NCBI GenBank assembly: GCA_018883365.1
Contig: VEQF01000002.1
Coordinates: forward strand, 49,191 to 113,190
DNA from: Candidatus Nanopelagicaceae bacterium
Lineage (GTDB): Bacteria; Actinomycetota; Actinomycetes; Nanopelagicales; Nanopelagicaceae
DNA length: 64,000 nucleotides
Reading direction: 5' to 3'
In this document: positions 48,184 through 56,723 of the stretch, piece after piece
Layout: each line of letters begins with the position of its first letter
Numbering within the stretch: the stretch's first letter is position 1
Notes under the pieces: model-generated
The model's input: the letters and a program-made list of their open reading frames with translations, nothing else
The model's database searches: none
What the model was told of the DNA's origin: nothing
Translations under genes and position numbers: made by a program

Positions 48184-49122
48184 ATGCTTCTAACTGATGG
48201 CAGCGAAAGCTCTATTAAGAGTTTTTTGAAAACACTTTCACCTGTTGATCAAGTAGGTGCAGAGGCGCGAGCTGCCATGCTTGCAACTAGAAGTATTAAA
48301 ACTTCTAGCAAACTTTGGGCAATAGATACTGCAATCTCAATGATTGATTTAACAACTCTTGAAGGTGCAGACACTCCAGGTAAAGTTAAGGCGCTTTGTA
48401 CAAAAGCTGTAAGACCAGATCCAACTGATAACTCAGTCCCACATGTTGGCGCTGTTTGTGTTTACAACGATATGGTGAAGATTGCACGTGAGCATCTAGA
48501 TAACAATGGCGGAAAAGAAATTCCAGTCGCTGCGGTTTCAACCGCATTCCCATCTGGTAGAGCGAGTCTGGATGTAAAGAAACAAGACACTGAAGATGCA
48601 ATCGCTAACGGGGCCACTGAGATTGATATGGTGATTGATCGTGGTGCTTTCTTATCTGGCAATCTGGGCAAGGTTTTTACTGAAATCGTTTGCATTAAGG
48701 AAATTTGTGGTGATCGCGCCCATCTCAAGGTCATTTTGGAGACTGGGGAGCTTGTCACTTACGACAATGTTCGCCGAGCTTCCTTTTTGGCAATGGCAGC
48801 AGGCGCTGACTTCATTAAAACCAGTACTGGAAAAGTTTCTCCTGCGGCAACCGCCCCAGTTGTTTTGGTCATGTTGGAAGCGGTCCGTGATTACTTCCAG
48901 ATGACGGGACAAAGAATTGGGGTAAAACCAGCTGGAGGAATTCGCACCACAAAGGATGCGATTAAGCAGTTAGTTCTAGTCAATGAAACAGCAGGTCCAG
49001 AGTGGTTAGATCCAAATCTATTTCGCATTGGAGCTAGTGCATTATTGAACGACCTATTGATGCAACGTATGAAAATGAAAAATGGCCAGTACTCCGGTAG
49101 AAATTATGTGACATTGGATTAA
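48184..49122 (+). CDS. deoC: Deoxyribose-phosphate aldolase (long, DERA-like form)
   Basis: A 312-residue class I aldolase that splits deoxyribose-5-P into glyceraldehyde-3-P and acetaldehyde. The Schiff-base Lys is K212 in DFIKTSTGK, and K248 in VKPAGGIRT is the second active-site Lys. At over 300 residues it is longer than the 220-260 of many bacterial DeoC and has an N-terminal extension (FLKTLSPVDQVG...MIDLTTLEGADTPGKVKALC) like animal DERA. Its stop overlaps the aldehyde dehydrogenase start by 1 base, so the acetaldehyde it makes can be handled directly. Confidence 0.95.
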   Translation: MLLTDGSESSIKSFLKTLSPVDQVGAEARAAMLATRSIKTSSKLWAIDTAISMIDLTTLEGADTPGKVKALCTKAVRPDPTDNSVPHVGAVCVYNDMVKIAREHLDNNGGKEIPVAAVSTAFPSGRASLDVKKQDTEDAIANGATEIDMVIDRGAFLSGNLGKVFTEIVCIKEICGDRAHLKVILETGELVTYDNVRRASFLAMAAGADFIKTSTGKVSPAATAPVVLVMLEAVRDYFQMTGQRIGVKPAGGIRTTKDAIKQLVLVNETAGPEWLDPNLFRIGASALLNDLLMQRMKMKNGQYSGRNYVTLD

Positions 49123-50567
49123 TGATGAAATTTGAATATGCCCCCGCGCCAGAATCAACGGCAATTGTTGATATCAAACCAGAATATGAGTTATTTATAG
49201 ATGGCAAATTCGTCGCCTCAAAGAGTGGCAAGAAATTTGAAACCATAAACCCAGCAAATGAGAAGGTTCTTTCTCGAGTAACTCAAGCAAGTGCGGCAGA
49301 TGTAGATCGAGCAGTCAAAGCTGCTACTGAGGCTTACCGAAAAACTTGGTCAAAGTTAAGCGGCGCTCAGCGCGGTAAGTATCTTTTTAGAATTGCCAGA
49401 ATTTTGCAGGAAAGAGCGCGCGAGTTTGCGGTTCTTGAATCAATGGACAATGGAAAGCCAATCCGCGAAACTCGCGATACTGACATTCCATTAGCGGCGG
49501 CACATTTCTTCTATCACGCTGGATGGGCTGACAAGCTTGATTACGCAGGTCTTGGAGATAATCCAAAACCACACGGAGTTGTTGGTCAGATAATTCCTTG
49601 GAACTTCCCGATGCTGATGCTCGCATGGAAGGTGGCGCCAGCTCTTGCTACTGGAAACACAGTAGTTTTAAAGCCGGCAGAGACAACACCATTGACCGCA
49701 TTACTTTTTGCAGAGGTTTGCCAGCAAGCAGATTTACCAAAAGGCGTGGTCAATATCCTTACTGGAGATGGTTTAACTGGCGCAGCTATCGTCAATCACC
49801 CAGGAATCAACAAAATCGCATTTACTGGCTCAACCGAGGTTGGAAAAATAATTGCTAAAAGCGTTGCTGGAACCAAGAAAGCTTTAACTCTAGAGCTTGG
49901 CGGTAAGGGCGCAAACATTATTTTTGAAGATGCTCCGATTGATGAGACCGTTGAGGGAATCATTAATGGAATCTATTTCAATCAAGGTCATGTGTGTTGT
50001 GCTGGATCTCGTTTATTGGTTCAAGAAAATATTAAAGATGAGCTTCTAGAGAAATTGAAGCGCCGGATGTCGCTAATTCGAGTGGGAGATCCCCTCGATA
50101 AGAACACTGATTTGGGCGCAATTAACTCTGCAGCCCAATTGATGAAGATTCGGGAAATGGCGGAATCAGGCGATGCAGAGGGCGCAGAGCGCTGGTCGCC
50201 ACAATGCAACTTGCCAGAGAAAGGTTTCTGGTTCCCACCAACATTCTTCACTGGAGTTTCCCAAGCCCATCGAATCGCGCGAGAAGAAATTTTCGGTCCA
50301 GTCCTTTCAGTAATCACCTTTAGAACTCCCAGTGAGGCAATTGAAAAAGCCAACAACACTCCATATGGATTGTCAGCCGGAATTTGGACCGATAAAGGCT
50401 CTCGAATTTTGTGGAGCGCACAACAGCTCAAAGCTGGAGTTATCTGGGCCAATACCTTTAATAAATTTGATCCAGCCAGCCCATTTGGTGGATATAAGGA
50501 ATCAGGATGGGGCCGTGAAGGCGGAAGACATGGTTTGGCCGCATATCTAAAAGGAGATTTCTCATGA
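49122..50567 (+). CDS. Aldehyde dehydrogenase (ALDH16-like catalytic half)
   Basis: A 481-residue NAD(P)-dependent aldehyde dehydrogenase. The catalytic Cys is C292 in NQGHVCCAGSR, the general-base Glu is in LTLELGGKGANIIF near 252-265, and the cofactor segment IIPWNFPMLMLAWKVAPALATGNTVV is intact. In the deoC operon its probable substrate is acetaldehyde, giving acetate. It overlaps by ATGA a second, shorter ALDH-like gene; the pair totals about 760 residues, the size of the two-domain ALDH16 proteins. Confidence 0.93.
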   Translation: MMKFEYAPAPESTAIVDIKPEYELFIDGKFVASKSGKKFETINPANEKVLSRVTQASAADVDRAVKAATEAYRKTWSKLSGAQRGKYLFRIARILQERAREFAVLESMDNGKPIRETRDTDIPLAAAHFFYHAGWADKLDYAGLGDNPKPHGVVGQIIPWNFPMLMLAWKVAPALATGNTVVLKPAETTPLTALLFAEVCQQADLPKGVVNILTGDGLTGAAIVNHPGINKIAFTGSTEVGKIIAKSVAGTKKALTLELGGKGANIIFEDAPIDETVEGIINGIYFNQGHVCCAGSRLLVQENIKDELLEKLKRRMSLIRVGDPLDKNTDLGAINSAAQLMKIREMAESGDAEGAERWSPQCNLPEKGFWFPPTFFTGVSQAHRIAREEIFGPVLSVITFRTPSEAIEKANNTPYGLSAGIWTDKGSRILWSAQQLKAGVIWANTFNKFDPASPFGGYKESGWGREGGRHGLAAYLKGDFS

Positions 50568-51403
50568 GATTAGATGTGAGAAAAACTTATAAGTTATTTA
50601 TCGGTGGCGCTTTTCCGAGAAGTGAATCAGGGCGCAGTTACGAGTTACTGGATGCTAAAGGAAATTTCCTTGCTAATCCCGCTCTGGCATCGCGCAAAGA
50701 TTTACGTGATGCGGTAGTTGCAGCACGCAATGCTTCAGAAAAATGGGCCACGGCATCTGCATTCAACCGCTCCCAAATACTTTATCGCGTAGCGGAGGTA
50801 ATGGAGGGGCGACGGGAACAATTTGCGGCAGAGATCATGGCTCAAGAGGGATTAACAAAAGCGCAATCTCTAAAGCAGGTTGATGAAGCAATCGACCTTT
50901 GGGTTTGGTACGCCGGTTGGTGTGACAAGATTTCAACAATCTATGGTTCGACAAATCCCGTCTCGGGTTCTTTTTACAACTTCACAACGCCAGAACCATT
51001 GGGAGTAGTTGCGGTTTTCATCTCCGAAAACAAGTCATTAACCGATGTGGTGCATGGAATCGCTCCAGTTTTGGCTGGCGGAAACGTTGTTATTGCAATT
51101 GCCGCTGAAGATTACCCATTGTCGGCAATTACTTTGGCGGAGGTAATAGCCACCAGCGATGTTCCAGCAGGAACAGTCAACATTCTGACTGGAAAATCAG
51201 CGGAATTAGCCCCTTGGGTTGCCTCTCATATGGATATAGATGGTGTTGATGGCTCAGGTCTGGATGCTGCCAATTATGAAGCTCTAAAGCGTGAAGGCGC
51301 TGATAATTTGAAACGTATTCAAAGATTCAAGTCTGTCGAGAACCCGCAGCGCGTTTTGAGTTTCATGGAGCACAAAACAGTCTGGCACCCAATCGGAATT
51401 TAG
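50564..51403 (+). CDS. ALDH-like protein lacking the catalytic domain
   Basis: A 279-residue protein that resembles the N-terminal (cofactor-binding) part of an aldehyde dehydrogenase: LFIGGAFPRSESGRSYELLDA, AARNASEKWATASAFNRSQILYRVAEVMEGRR, TPEPLGVVAVFISENKSL and GTVNILTGKSAELAPWVASHMDIDGVDG. It stops before the catalytic Cys region and so should be inactive alone. The frame is clean and it is coupled to the full ALDH by ATGA, which speaks against decay. I infer a structural or regulatory partner equal to the non-catalytic domain of ALDH16. Confidence 0.85.
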   Translation: MRLDVRKTYKLFIGGAFPRSESGRSYELLDAKGNFLANPALASRKDLRDAVVAARNASEKWATASAFNRSQILYRVAEVMEGRREQFAAEIMAQEGLTKAQSLKQVDEAIDLWVWYAGWCDKISTIYGSTNPVSGSFYNFTTPEPLGVVAVFISENKSLTDVVHGIAPVLAGGNVVIAIAAEDYPLSAITLAEVIATSDVPAGTVNILTGKSAELAPWVASHMDIDGVDGSGLDAANYEALKREGADNLKRIQRFKSVENPQRVLSFMEHKTVWHPIGI

Positions 51404-52575
51404 TTTTTTACTAAAACTTTTTCATATCCGCGTAGCGAAAAGGTTTCTCTCCTGATTGGATCTTGAGCGAGTGAAAGATTCGGGAAACGCTTTATAAGTG
51501 CTGGTAAAGAGACTGACATCTCCAGGCGTGCCAAAGGTGCACCAATGCAAAAGTGAATTCCGGCCCCGAAACCAATATGTGGATTGGGGTGTCTGGTCAC
51601 ATCAAATTCATTTGAATTAGCAAAAACCGATTCATCTCGATTAGCCGAGCCCAGCAAACTGACGATTTTTTGCCCTTGCTTAATCGCTACTCCTGAGATT
51701 TCAATATCGCTAGTGGCGGTTCTTTCAAAATATTGCAGCGGAGAGTCATATCTTAAAAACTCTTCAACAGCGGTTTCGGAGTGTTGATCCGGATTAGCAA
51801 TAAGCAGATCCCTTTGGGCTTCATTTTGTAGTAGCGAAACCATGCCATTTCCAAATCCATTAACACTTGCCTCATGTCCAGCATTTAAAAGCAAGACACA
51901 TGTTGCAATCAATTCATGAGTTGATAATCGATCTCCAGCTTCATGAACCTGGGTTAGCTCAGTAATAAGATCATTTTGCGGAACTTGCTTACGTTTTTCC
52001 ATAAGGGTGTGGACATAATCTGCAAACTCTTGGGCTGCTTTCTGAGCCTCTCGTTGATGATCTAAAGGTGGATTCACCTCATACATCTTTACAATTGCTT
52101 GCGACCAGGGGCGCAATAAATGTTCATCTTCCGGCGGAAAACCAAGTAGGAGCGCGATTACTTTGACTGGAAGTGGCTCGGCATAATCTGAAATCAGATC
52201 AAAAACCCCGCCTTTATTGGAGATTTCATCGAGAAGTGAATCGGTTATTCGGGCAATTTCCGGCCTGAGCGACTCAATTCGGTTGCGATTAAAGGCCTTT
52301 AGAACTAGACCACGCAAACGAGTGTGTTTTGGCGGCTCGCTATCCAAAATTGAATCAGAATGAAGCCAATTAAAAACCTGCCATTCAGATTCGGGAACTC
52401 GGTCTTGATAAATTCGTCCTAGACCCTTATTGCGTAATACTTCATTTGCATCGCGATGGGTTGCGGCGAGGAATACATTTAACTCTGGATGCCAAATTGG
52501 TTTATCAAATTTACGCAACTCCGCTAAGTGCGGATATGGATTCTCAATTACCTCAGAGTTGCGAAAGTCAATCAT
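51400..52575 (-). CDS. Cytochrome P450
   Basis: A 391-residue soluble class I (CYP1xx-type) P450 monooxygenase. The haem loop FGAGIHFCIGAPLARLE has the thiolate ligand at C343. The I-helix motif is LLNAGHEASVNG near 240, with Ala at the position where a Thr is common, and the K-helix E-x-x-R is EEFLR near 286. Start and stop regions are complete. It has its own promoter and converges on the ALDH-like gene with overlapping stops. No ferredoxin or reductase is next to it. The substrate is unknown. Confidence 0.93.
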   Translation of the reverse strand: MIDFRNSEVIENPYPHLAELRKFDKPIWHPELNVFLAATHRDANEVLRNKGLGRIYQDRVPESEWQVFNWLHSDSILDSEPPKHTRLRGLVLKAFNRNRIESLRPEIARITDSLLDEISNKGGVFDLISDYAEPLPVKVIALLLGFPPEDEHLLRPWSQAIVKMYEVNPPLDHQREAQKAAQEFADYVHTLMEKRKQVPQNDLITELTQVHEAGDRLSTHELIATCVLLLNAGHEASVNGFGNGMVSLLQNEAQRDLLIANPDQHSETAVEEFLRYDSPLQYFERTATSDIEISGVAIKQGQKIVSLLGSANRDESVFANSNEFDVTRHPNPHIGFGAGIHFCIGAPLARLEMSVSLPALIKRFPNLSLAQDPIRRETFSLRGYEKVLVKN

Positions 52576-52588
52576 GGCGATAATCCTA
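52576..52588 (-). promoter_or_regulatory. Leaderless -10 box for the P450 gene
   Basis: On the minus strand TAGGAT (52588-52583), seven bases, then ATG at 52575. It lies in the end of the adenosine deaminase gene region. Confidence 0.55.
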
Positions 52589-53596
52589 CCCCTGATGGAA
52601 AGCGGCAGCTCGAGCTCTCTGGTTCATCACCGTTATTGTCTCCAGATTCCAATAATGGGATTGGCTCATCAATTCATACTCTCGAGACAGCGAGGTATTG
52701 CTCATTAAGCGATTGTCAGTATTGAGCGCAACATTGAAGCCAAGCGCATGAAGAGCTGCAGCTGGATGCTCTTTATAACTTTGCGCCGCTCCGGTTTGTA
52801 GATTCGAGGTAGGTGCCATTTCTAAATGGATCTGATGATCTCTAATATATTTTGCAGCATCAGATAGCTTGGGAGATTCGGTGGAGAAATCAATCTCATC
52901 AATCAATCTAACGCCGTGCCCGATTCGATTAGCTTTGCAATTTGTGATCGCATCCTGCATAGAGCTAAAAGGCGCTGCTTCACCTGCATGGATGGTGTAG
53001 GGAAAGTTATTACGATGCAACAAATCAAAGGCCGCACGGTGATTACTTGCTGGAAATCCTGCTTCGGCACCGGCGATATCAAAACCAACAACACCCTTAT
53101 TTCGGTAATTAAGAACTACTTCAGCTACCTCCAGGCTTCGACTCGCGTGACGCATCGCGCAGGCAATGAAGTATGTTTCAATGCTTTTTCCGTGAGATTT
53201 AGCCTCCTGAACCCCCTCGGCGATCCCTTCTAGGGTGGCTGCAATTACATTAGAGATTGTTAAACCACCTTGGGTAAACAATTCGGGAGCACCGCGCACC
53301 TCGGCGTAAACAACACCATCCGAAGCCAAATCAAGAACACACTCCCGCGAAACTCGGACCAAGTTTTCGTAACTTTGCATAACAGCAATCGTGTAATCAA
53401 AGTTTTTTAGGTATTTTTCAAGTGAGCCTTCATTACAGCTAGCGAAGATGAGTCCCTGTAATTCATCGGGATCTAGAGAGGGTAAATCAAGATTAATCTC
53501 TCGAGCCAGTTCAATGATTGTCTGCGGACGCAATCCACCATCAACATGATCATGCAACAAGACCTTTGGTAGATCTTGAATATCTTTAATCAGCAC
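52586..53596 (-). CDS. add: Adenosine deaminase
   Basis: A roughly 336-residue zinc enzyme that turns (deoxy)adenosine into (deoxy)inosine. The zinc motif HDHVDGG is near the N-terminus, TIHAGEAAPF holds the next zinc His and the catalytic Glu, RIGHGVRLIDE follows, and LNTDNRLMSNTSLSREY carries the metal Asp region (usually L-N-T-D-D/N-P). The GTG at 53596 gives an N-terminus of usual length. A TTG at 53638 is in frame but would overlap the cytidine deaminase gene by 28 bases. It is in an operon with cdd and the phosphosugar mutase, as in M. tuberculosis. Confidence 0.92.
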   Translation of the reverse strand: MLIKDIQDLPKVLLHDHVDGGLRPQTIIELAREINLDLPSLDPDELQGLIFASCNEGSLEKYLKNFDYTIAVMQSYENLVRVSRECVLDLASDGVVYAEVRGAPELFTQGGLTISNVIAATLEGIAEGVQEAKSHGKSIETYFIACAMRHASRSLEVAEVVLNYRNKGVVGFDIAGAEAGFPASNHRAAFDLLHRNNFPYTIHAGEAAPFSSMQDAITNCKANRIGHGVRLIDEIDFSTESPKLSDAAKYIRDHQIHLEMAPTSNLQTGAAQSYKEHPAAALHALGFNVALNTDNRLMSNTSLSREYELMSQSHYWNLETITVMNQRARAAAFHQG

Positions 53597-53610
53597 GCCA
53601 GCGGGTTTAA

Positions 53611-54009
53611 TCAGAGATTTTCCGGGCCAAACGCCCAAGGCAACAAAGTTGAAAGCGGAGCTGGGCCATCAGGGGTCATGAACTGTGTGTTTGGTGTGCT
53701 GTGCTCCCATAGAAGTTGTCGGCAACGTCCACAAGGAGAAAGGGCCTGACCATGTGCATCAACACAGTAGATAGCTCGAAGAATTGATCTACCACCTAAA
53801 ACTAAATTTGAGACTAAACCGCATTCAGCGCATAAACCTAATCCGTAGCTGGCATTTTCAACGTTACATCCGGTGACAATTCGTCCATCTTCAGTTTGAG
53901 CAGCAACTCCAACTGGAAAGTTTGAGTAAGGAGCATAAGCCTTTTTCATTGCCTCTACGGCGCTAGCCTGCAATTTTTCCCAATTTATCTCATTCATGTT
54001 TTCGCCCAT
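53611..54009 (-). CDS. cdd: Cytidine deaminase
   Basis: A 132-residue zinc enzyme converting (deoxy)cytidine to (deoxy)uridine, feeding the uridine phosphorylases. Zinc ligands are C60 in LCAECG, with proton shuttle E62, and C93 and C96 in SPCGRCRQLLWE. CAEC in place of the common CAER is usual in actinobacterial Cdd. The substrate motif FPVGVAAQTEDG and NVENASYG are present. An ATG 12 bases downstream (53997) is an alternative start. It is 9 bases from the mutase gene. Confidence 0.95.
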   Translation of the reverse strand: MGENMNEINWEKLQASAVEAMKKAYAPYSNFPVGVAAQTEDGRIVTGCNVENASYGLGLCAECGLVSNLVLGGRSILRAIYCVDAHGQALSPCGRCRQLLWEHSTPNTQFMTPDGPAPLSTLLPWAFGPENL

Positions 54010-54018
54010 TCTGGAAGT

Positions 54019-55674
54019 TTAGGGTGTGGTGAGCATTTTGCGAAGCGTTTCTTCGATTGCGTTCATGTTCAGTTCGGCTTGTGATTTGGCCTCTGCCACC
54101 ATGCCATGGGTTACAACCTCTATATAACACTTGATTTTCGGCTCAGTACCGCTCGGTCTAATGATGATTCGAGTTCCGCCTTCAAGAAACATGCGCACAC
54201 CATTTGTAGGTGGAAGGTGATCTTTTGGGGCCTCTAAATCATCAAATTGAACCAATTTAAATCCTGCGACTTCACTCGGGGTGTGGTTTCTAAATTTGCC
54301 TAGGATGCCATCGATTTGTTCGATGCTAGAGGTGCGCACTGAAATCTGTCGAGTAGCGTGATAACCATGGCGCGCCCAAATTTCATCCAGCATGTCCACG
54401 ATTGTTTTGCCTTCATTAGCTAATTCAGTCGCTAATTGCGCCATTAATAATGCAGCGCTAATTCCATCTTTGTCGTTTACAGATTTTGCATCTACTGCAT
54501 AACCCAAGGCTTCTTCATATGCAAAGCATAGATTTGGTAATTTCGCCAACCATTTAAATCCGGTCAAGGTTTCTTGGAAATTGATTCCATAATGTTTAGC
54601 AATCTTTCCTAAAATGGAGGAGGAAACAATCGAGTTCGCCATTATTGAGTTGCTAGGAGGGTTGTTGCGAGCGATGTATTCGCCGAGTAAGGCACCTACC
54701 TCATCGCCGCGGAGCATCCTCCATCCCTTTGCACCATCTTTTATTGCAACCGCGCATCGATCTGCATCTGGGTCATTGGCAATTACCAGATCTGCATCGT
54801 TTTGCCTTGCCGTTTCCAAAGCTAAATCAATCGCGCCAGGTTCTTCTGGATTTGGAAAAGCAACAGTTGAGAAATCTGGGTCTGGCTCGGCTTGAGCCGT
54901 TACTAAGATTGGTGCTGGGAAACCGGCTTTAGTAAAAACTTTAGTAAGTGTTTCAGTTCCAACACCATGCATTGCGGTGTAGACAATTTTCAAATTTCCA
55001 GTCTTTTTAACGAGCGCAGCAGTGGCATTTACATAAGCATCTACAAATGATTCATCCAATACCTCCCAGCCATCAGCTCTAGGCAGCTGTGGCAGTGGCG
55101 GAACTTGGGCAATTTCCGCTGAAATTTGCTTATCTGCCGGGGAGATAATTTGCGAGCCGTCATAGAAAACGCCATCAACAGTTCCGCCCAGATAAACCTT
55201 GTATCCATTGTCTTGTGGTGGATTGTGGCTTGCGGTCACCATAATCCCGACATCACATTTTAAGGATCGTGTTGTGTAGGCAAGCACCGGAGTAGGAAGC
55301 GGTCTTGGCAAAACATAAACTTTAAATCCAGCGCCCATCATTATCTGCGCGGTATCGCGGGTGAAATCCTCAGATCCGTATCTAGCATCACGCCCAATTA
55401 CAACCGAACTCATTCCATGTTTTTTCATGTAACTTGCGATACCTGCAGCTGTCTTTGTTACTACAGCGCGATTCATTCGGGATGGACCAGGGCCGAGTGG
55501 GCCACGAAGGCCAGCGGTTCCAAACTCTAGAAATCCAGCGAAGCAGGACTTGAGTTCAGTTTCATTTCCACTATCTAATAACTCTTGTAATGCTAAACGG
55601 GTCTTCGGGTCAGGATCTTCTGCGATCCAGTTTTTTACTTCTTCGACCAACGCTGTATCAAGAGTATTTCCCAT
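54019..55674 (-). CDS. Phosphohexomutase-family protein, probable phosphopentomutase
   Basis: A 551-residue alpha-D-phosphohexomutase. The phosphoserine loop VTASHNPPQDNG has its Ser near 149, the metal loop NDPDADRCAVA is near 295, the sugar loop FAYEEALGYA near 385, and the phosphate loop IIRPSGTEPKIKCYIEV near 520. The family covers phosphoglucomutase and phosphomannomutase, but size and place beside cdd and add (as PmmB in M. tuberculosis) suggest it moves phosphate between C1 and C5 of (deoxy)ribose. The ATG at 55674 is chosen from TAGGTT six bases upstream; the open frame extends two codons further. Confidence 0.9.
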   Translation of the reverse strand: MGNTLDTALVEEVKNWIAEDPDPKTRLALQELLDSGNETELKSCFAGFLEFGTAGLRGPLGPGPSRMNRAVVTKTAAGIASYMKKHGMSSVVIGRDARYGSEDFTRDTAQIMMGAGFKVYVLPRPLPTPVLAYTTRSLKCDVGIMVTASHNPPQDNGYKVYLGGTVDGVFYDGSQIISPADKQISAEIAQVPPLPQLPRADGWEVLDESFVDAYVNATAALVKKTGNLKIVYTAMHGVGTETLTKVFTKAGFPAPILVTAQAEPDPDFSTVAFPNPEEPGAIDLALETARQNDADLVIANDPDADRCAVAIKDGAKGWRMLRGDEVGALLGEYIARNNPPSNSIMANSIVSSSILGKIAKHYGINFQETLTGFKWLAKLPNLCFAYEEALGYAVDAKSVNDKDGISAALLMAQLATELANEGKTIVDMLDEIWARHGYHATRQISVRTSSIEQIDGILGKFRNHTPSEVAGFKLVQFDDLEAPKDHLPPTNGVRMFLEGGTRIIIRPSGTEPKIKCYIEVVTHGMVAEAKSQAELNMNAIEETLRKMLTTP

Positions 55675-55686
55675 GACCAAAACCTA
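55675..55686 (-). promoter_or_regulatory. Leaderless -10 box that fixes the phosphopentomutase-like start
   Basis: On the minus strand TAGGTT (55686-55681), six bases, then ATG at 55674. The box abuts the stop of the upstream gene (55687). Confidence 0.6.
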
Positions 55687-56127
55687 CTACCGAGTTGGTC
55701 GGTTCATTAAATCGGATAAATAATCATCTGGGGCGCCAGCTTCTCTTGCTGCGGCCACCATGATTTCTAAGTATCTCTGAGATGGTAGACCACCCTCGAA
55801 TGAATTTAGAACGTAAACATAACAAAGTGAAGAACCATCTAAAGTCTCTACTCGAACGCGAATTTTTCGATATAGGTCGGTAGTGACACCTTCCCATTCA
55901 TCAAGTGCACTTTCATCTGTTGTCGTTAGGTCATAAATTGAAACAAAAACACTGTGTAATGGATCCTCTGCAAGAGTTGCAACTGCGCCTTCCCAGCCAA
56001 TCTCTTCACCGCCAAAAGTTAATCTCCAGCCGCGAAGCCAGCCTGTGCCTCGATGTGGCGAATGGGGAGCACGCAGCAACATTTGCCGAGGGTCTAAATT
56101 CGAGCCATATGCTGCGTAGAGAGTCAT
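55687..56127 (-). CDS. Gamma-glutamylcyclotransferase-like protein
   Basis: A 146-residue protein of the GGCT/AIG2-like family, which releases pyroglutamate from gamma-glutamyl peptides. The substrate loop LYAAYGSNLDPRQM is at the start, followed by GWRLTFGG and VFVSIYDLTTTDESALDEWEG, where the Glu near 79 is the expected catalytic acid. Actinobacteria use mycothiol more than glutathione, so the true substrate may be another gamma-glutamyl compound. It overlaps the Maf gene by 4 bases. Confidence 0.85.
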   Translation of the reverse strand: MTLYAAYGSNLDPRQMLLRAPHSPHRGTGWLRGWRLTFGGEEIGWEGAVATLAEDPLHSVFVSIYDLTTTDESALDEWEGVTTDLYRKIRVRVETLDGSSLCYVYVLNSFEGGLPSQRYLEIMVAAAREAGAPDDYLSDLMNRPTR

Positions 56128-56723
56128 GACAGTAAATCAAACCACCGATAACCCAATTTGTTAACAGCGTTTCTCAAAAGGGGTAGCGATAGGCCGATTA
56201 CATTTGAGGTTTCACCCTCAATTTTTGCAATAAAAGGCGAACTCAATCCATCCAAGGTAAATCCGCCTGCCACGTTCAAAGGTTCGCCCGTTGCTACATA
56301 GCTCACGATTTCCTCATCTGTCATTTCGGCAAAGAAAACTCGAGTAGTGGCTATATCGCTAATCTCGATTCCTTTTTCAGTATCGATTATGCAATGTCCA
56401 GTGTGTAACAGCCCCGACTTGCCCCGCAATAATTTCGCGCGCGCAATTGCATTTTCTGCCGTGATTGGTTTACCCAAAGATTCGCCTTCAAATTCAAAGG
56501 TGGAATCACAGCCAATTATCAGCGCGGGATAATTTATAGTTTTTCGAACTGTGTGCGCTTTTACGATGGCGAGAGCTATAACCAATTCACTTGGAGTTAA
56601 TTTGGAGTACGCAGAATCTTCTTCATCAACGCCGCTAACAACAACTTCAGGTTTGATTCCAGCATTATTCAATAAGCGAAGTCTTGACGGTGAGGATGAT
56701 GCTAAAACAATCTTAGGAGGCAC
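56124..56723 (-). CDS. maf: Maf-like nucleotide pyrophosphatase
   Basis: A 199-residue house-cleaning pyrophosphatase that hydrolyses non-canonical or modified nucleoside triphosphates such as dTTP/UTP analogues. IVLASSSPSRLRLLNNAGI opens the protein, SGVDEED follows, IIGCDSTFEFEG carries the catalytic Asp near 70, and SGLLHTGHCII is the base-binding region. Length is normal. The start overlaps the end of the UDP-glucose dehydrogenase gene by 11 bases. Confidence 0.93.
   Translation of the reverse strand: MPPKIVLASSSPSRLRLLNNAGIKPEVVVSGVDEEDSAYSKLTPSELVIALAIVKAHTVRKTINYPALIIGCDSTFEFEGESLGKPITAENAIARAKLLRGKSGLLHTGHCIIDTEKGIEISDIATTRVFFAEMTDEEIVSYVATGEPLNVAGGFTLDGLSSPFIAKIEGETSNVIGLSLPLLRNAVNKLGYRWFDLLS

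Noticed and set aside
50564..51403. Short ALDH-like gene as a pseudogene
   Set aside because: The frame is intact, the start is coupled by ATGA, the stop is shared neatly with the convergent gene, and the fold matches a known non-catalytic ALDH16 domain.
53597..53638. Adenosine deaminase start at TTG 53638
   Set aside because: It would overlap cdd by 28 bases and use a rare start. GTG 53596 gives the usual N-terminal length. Evidence is weak either way.
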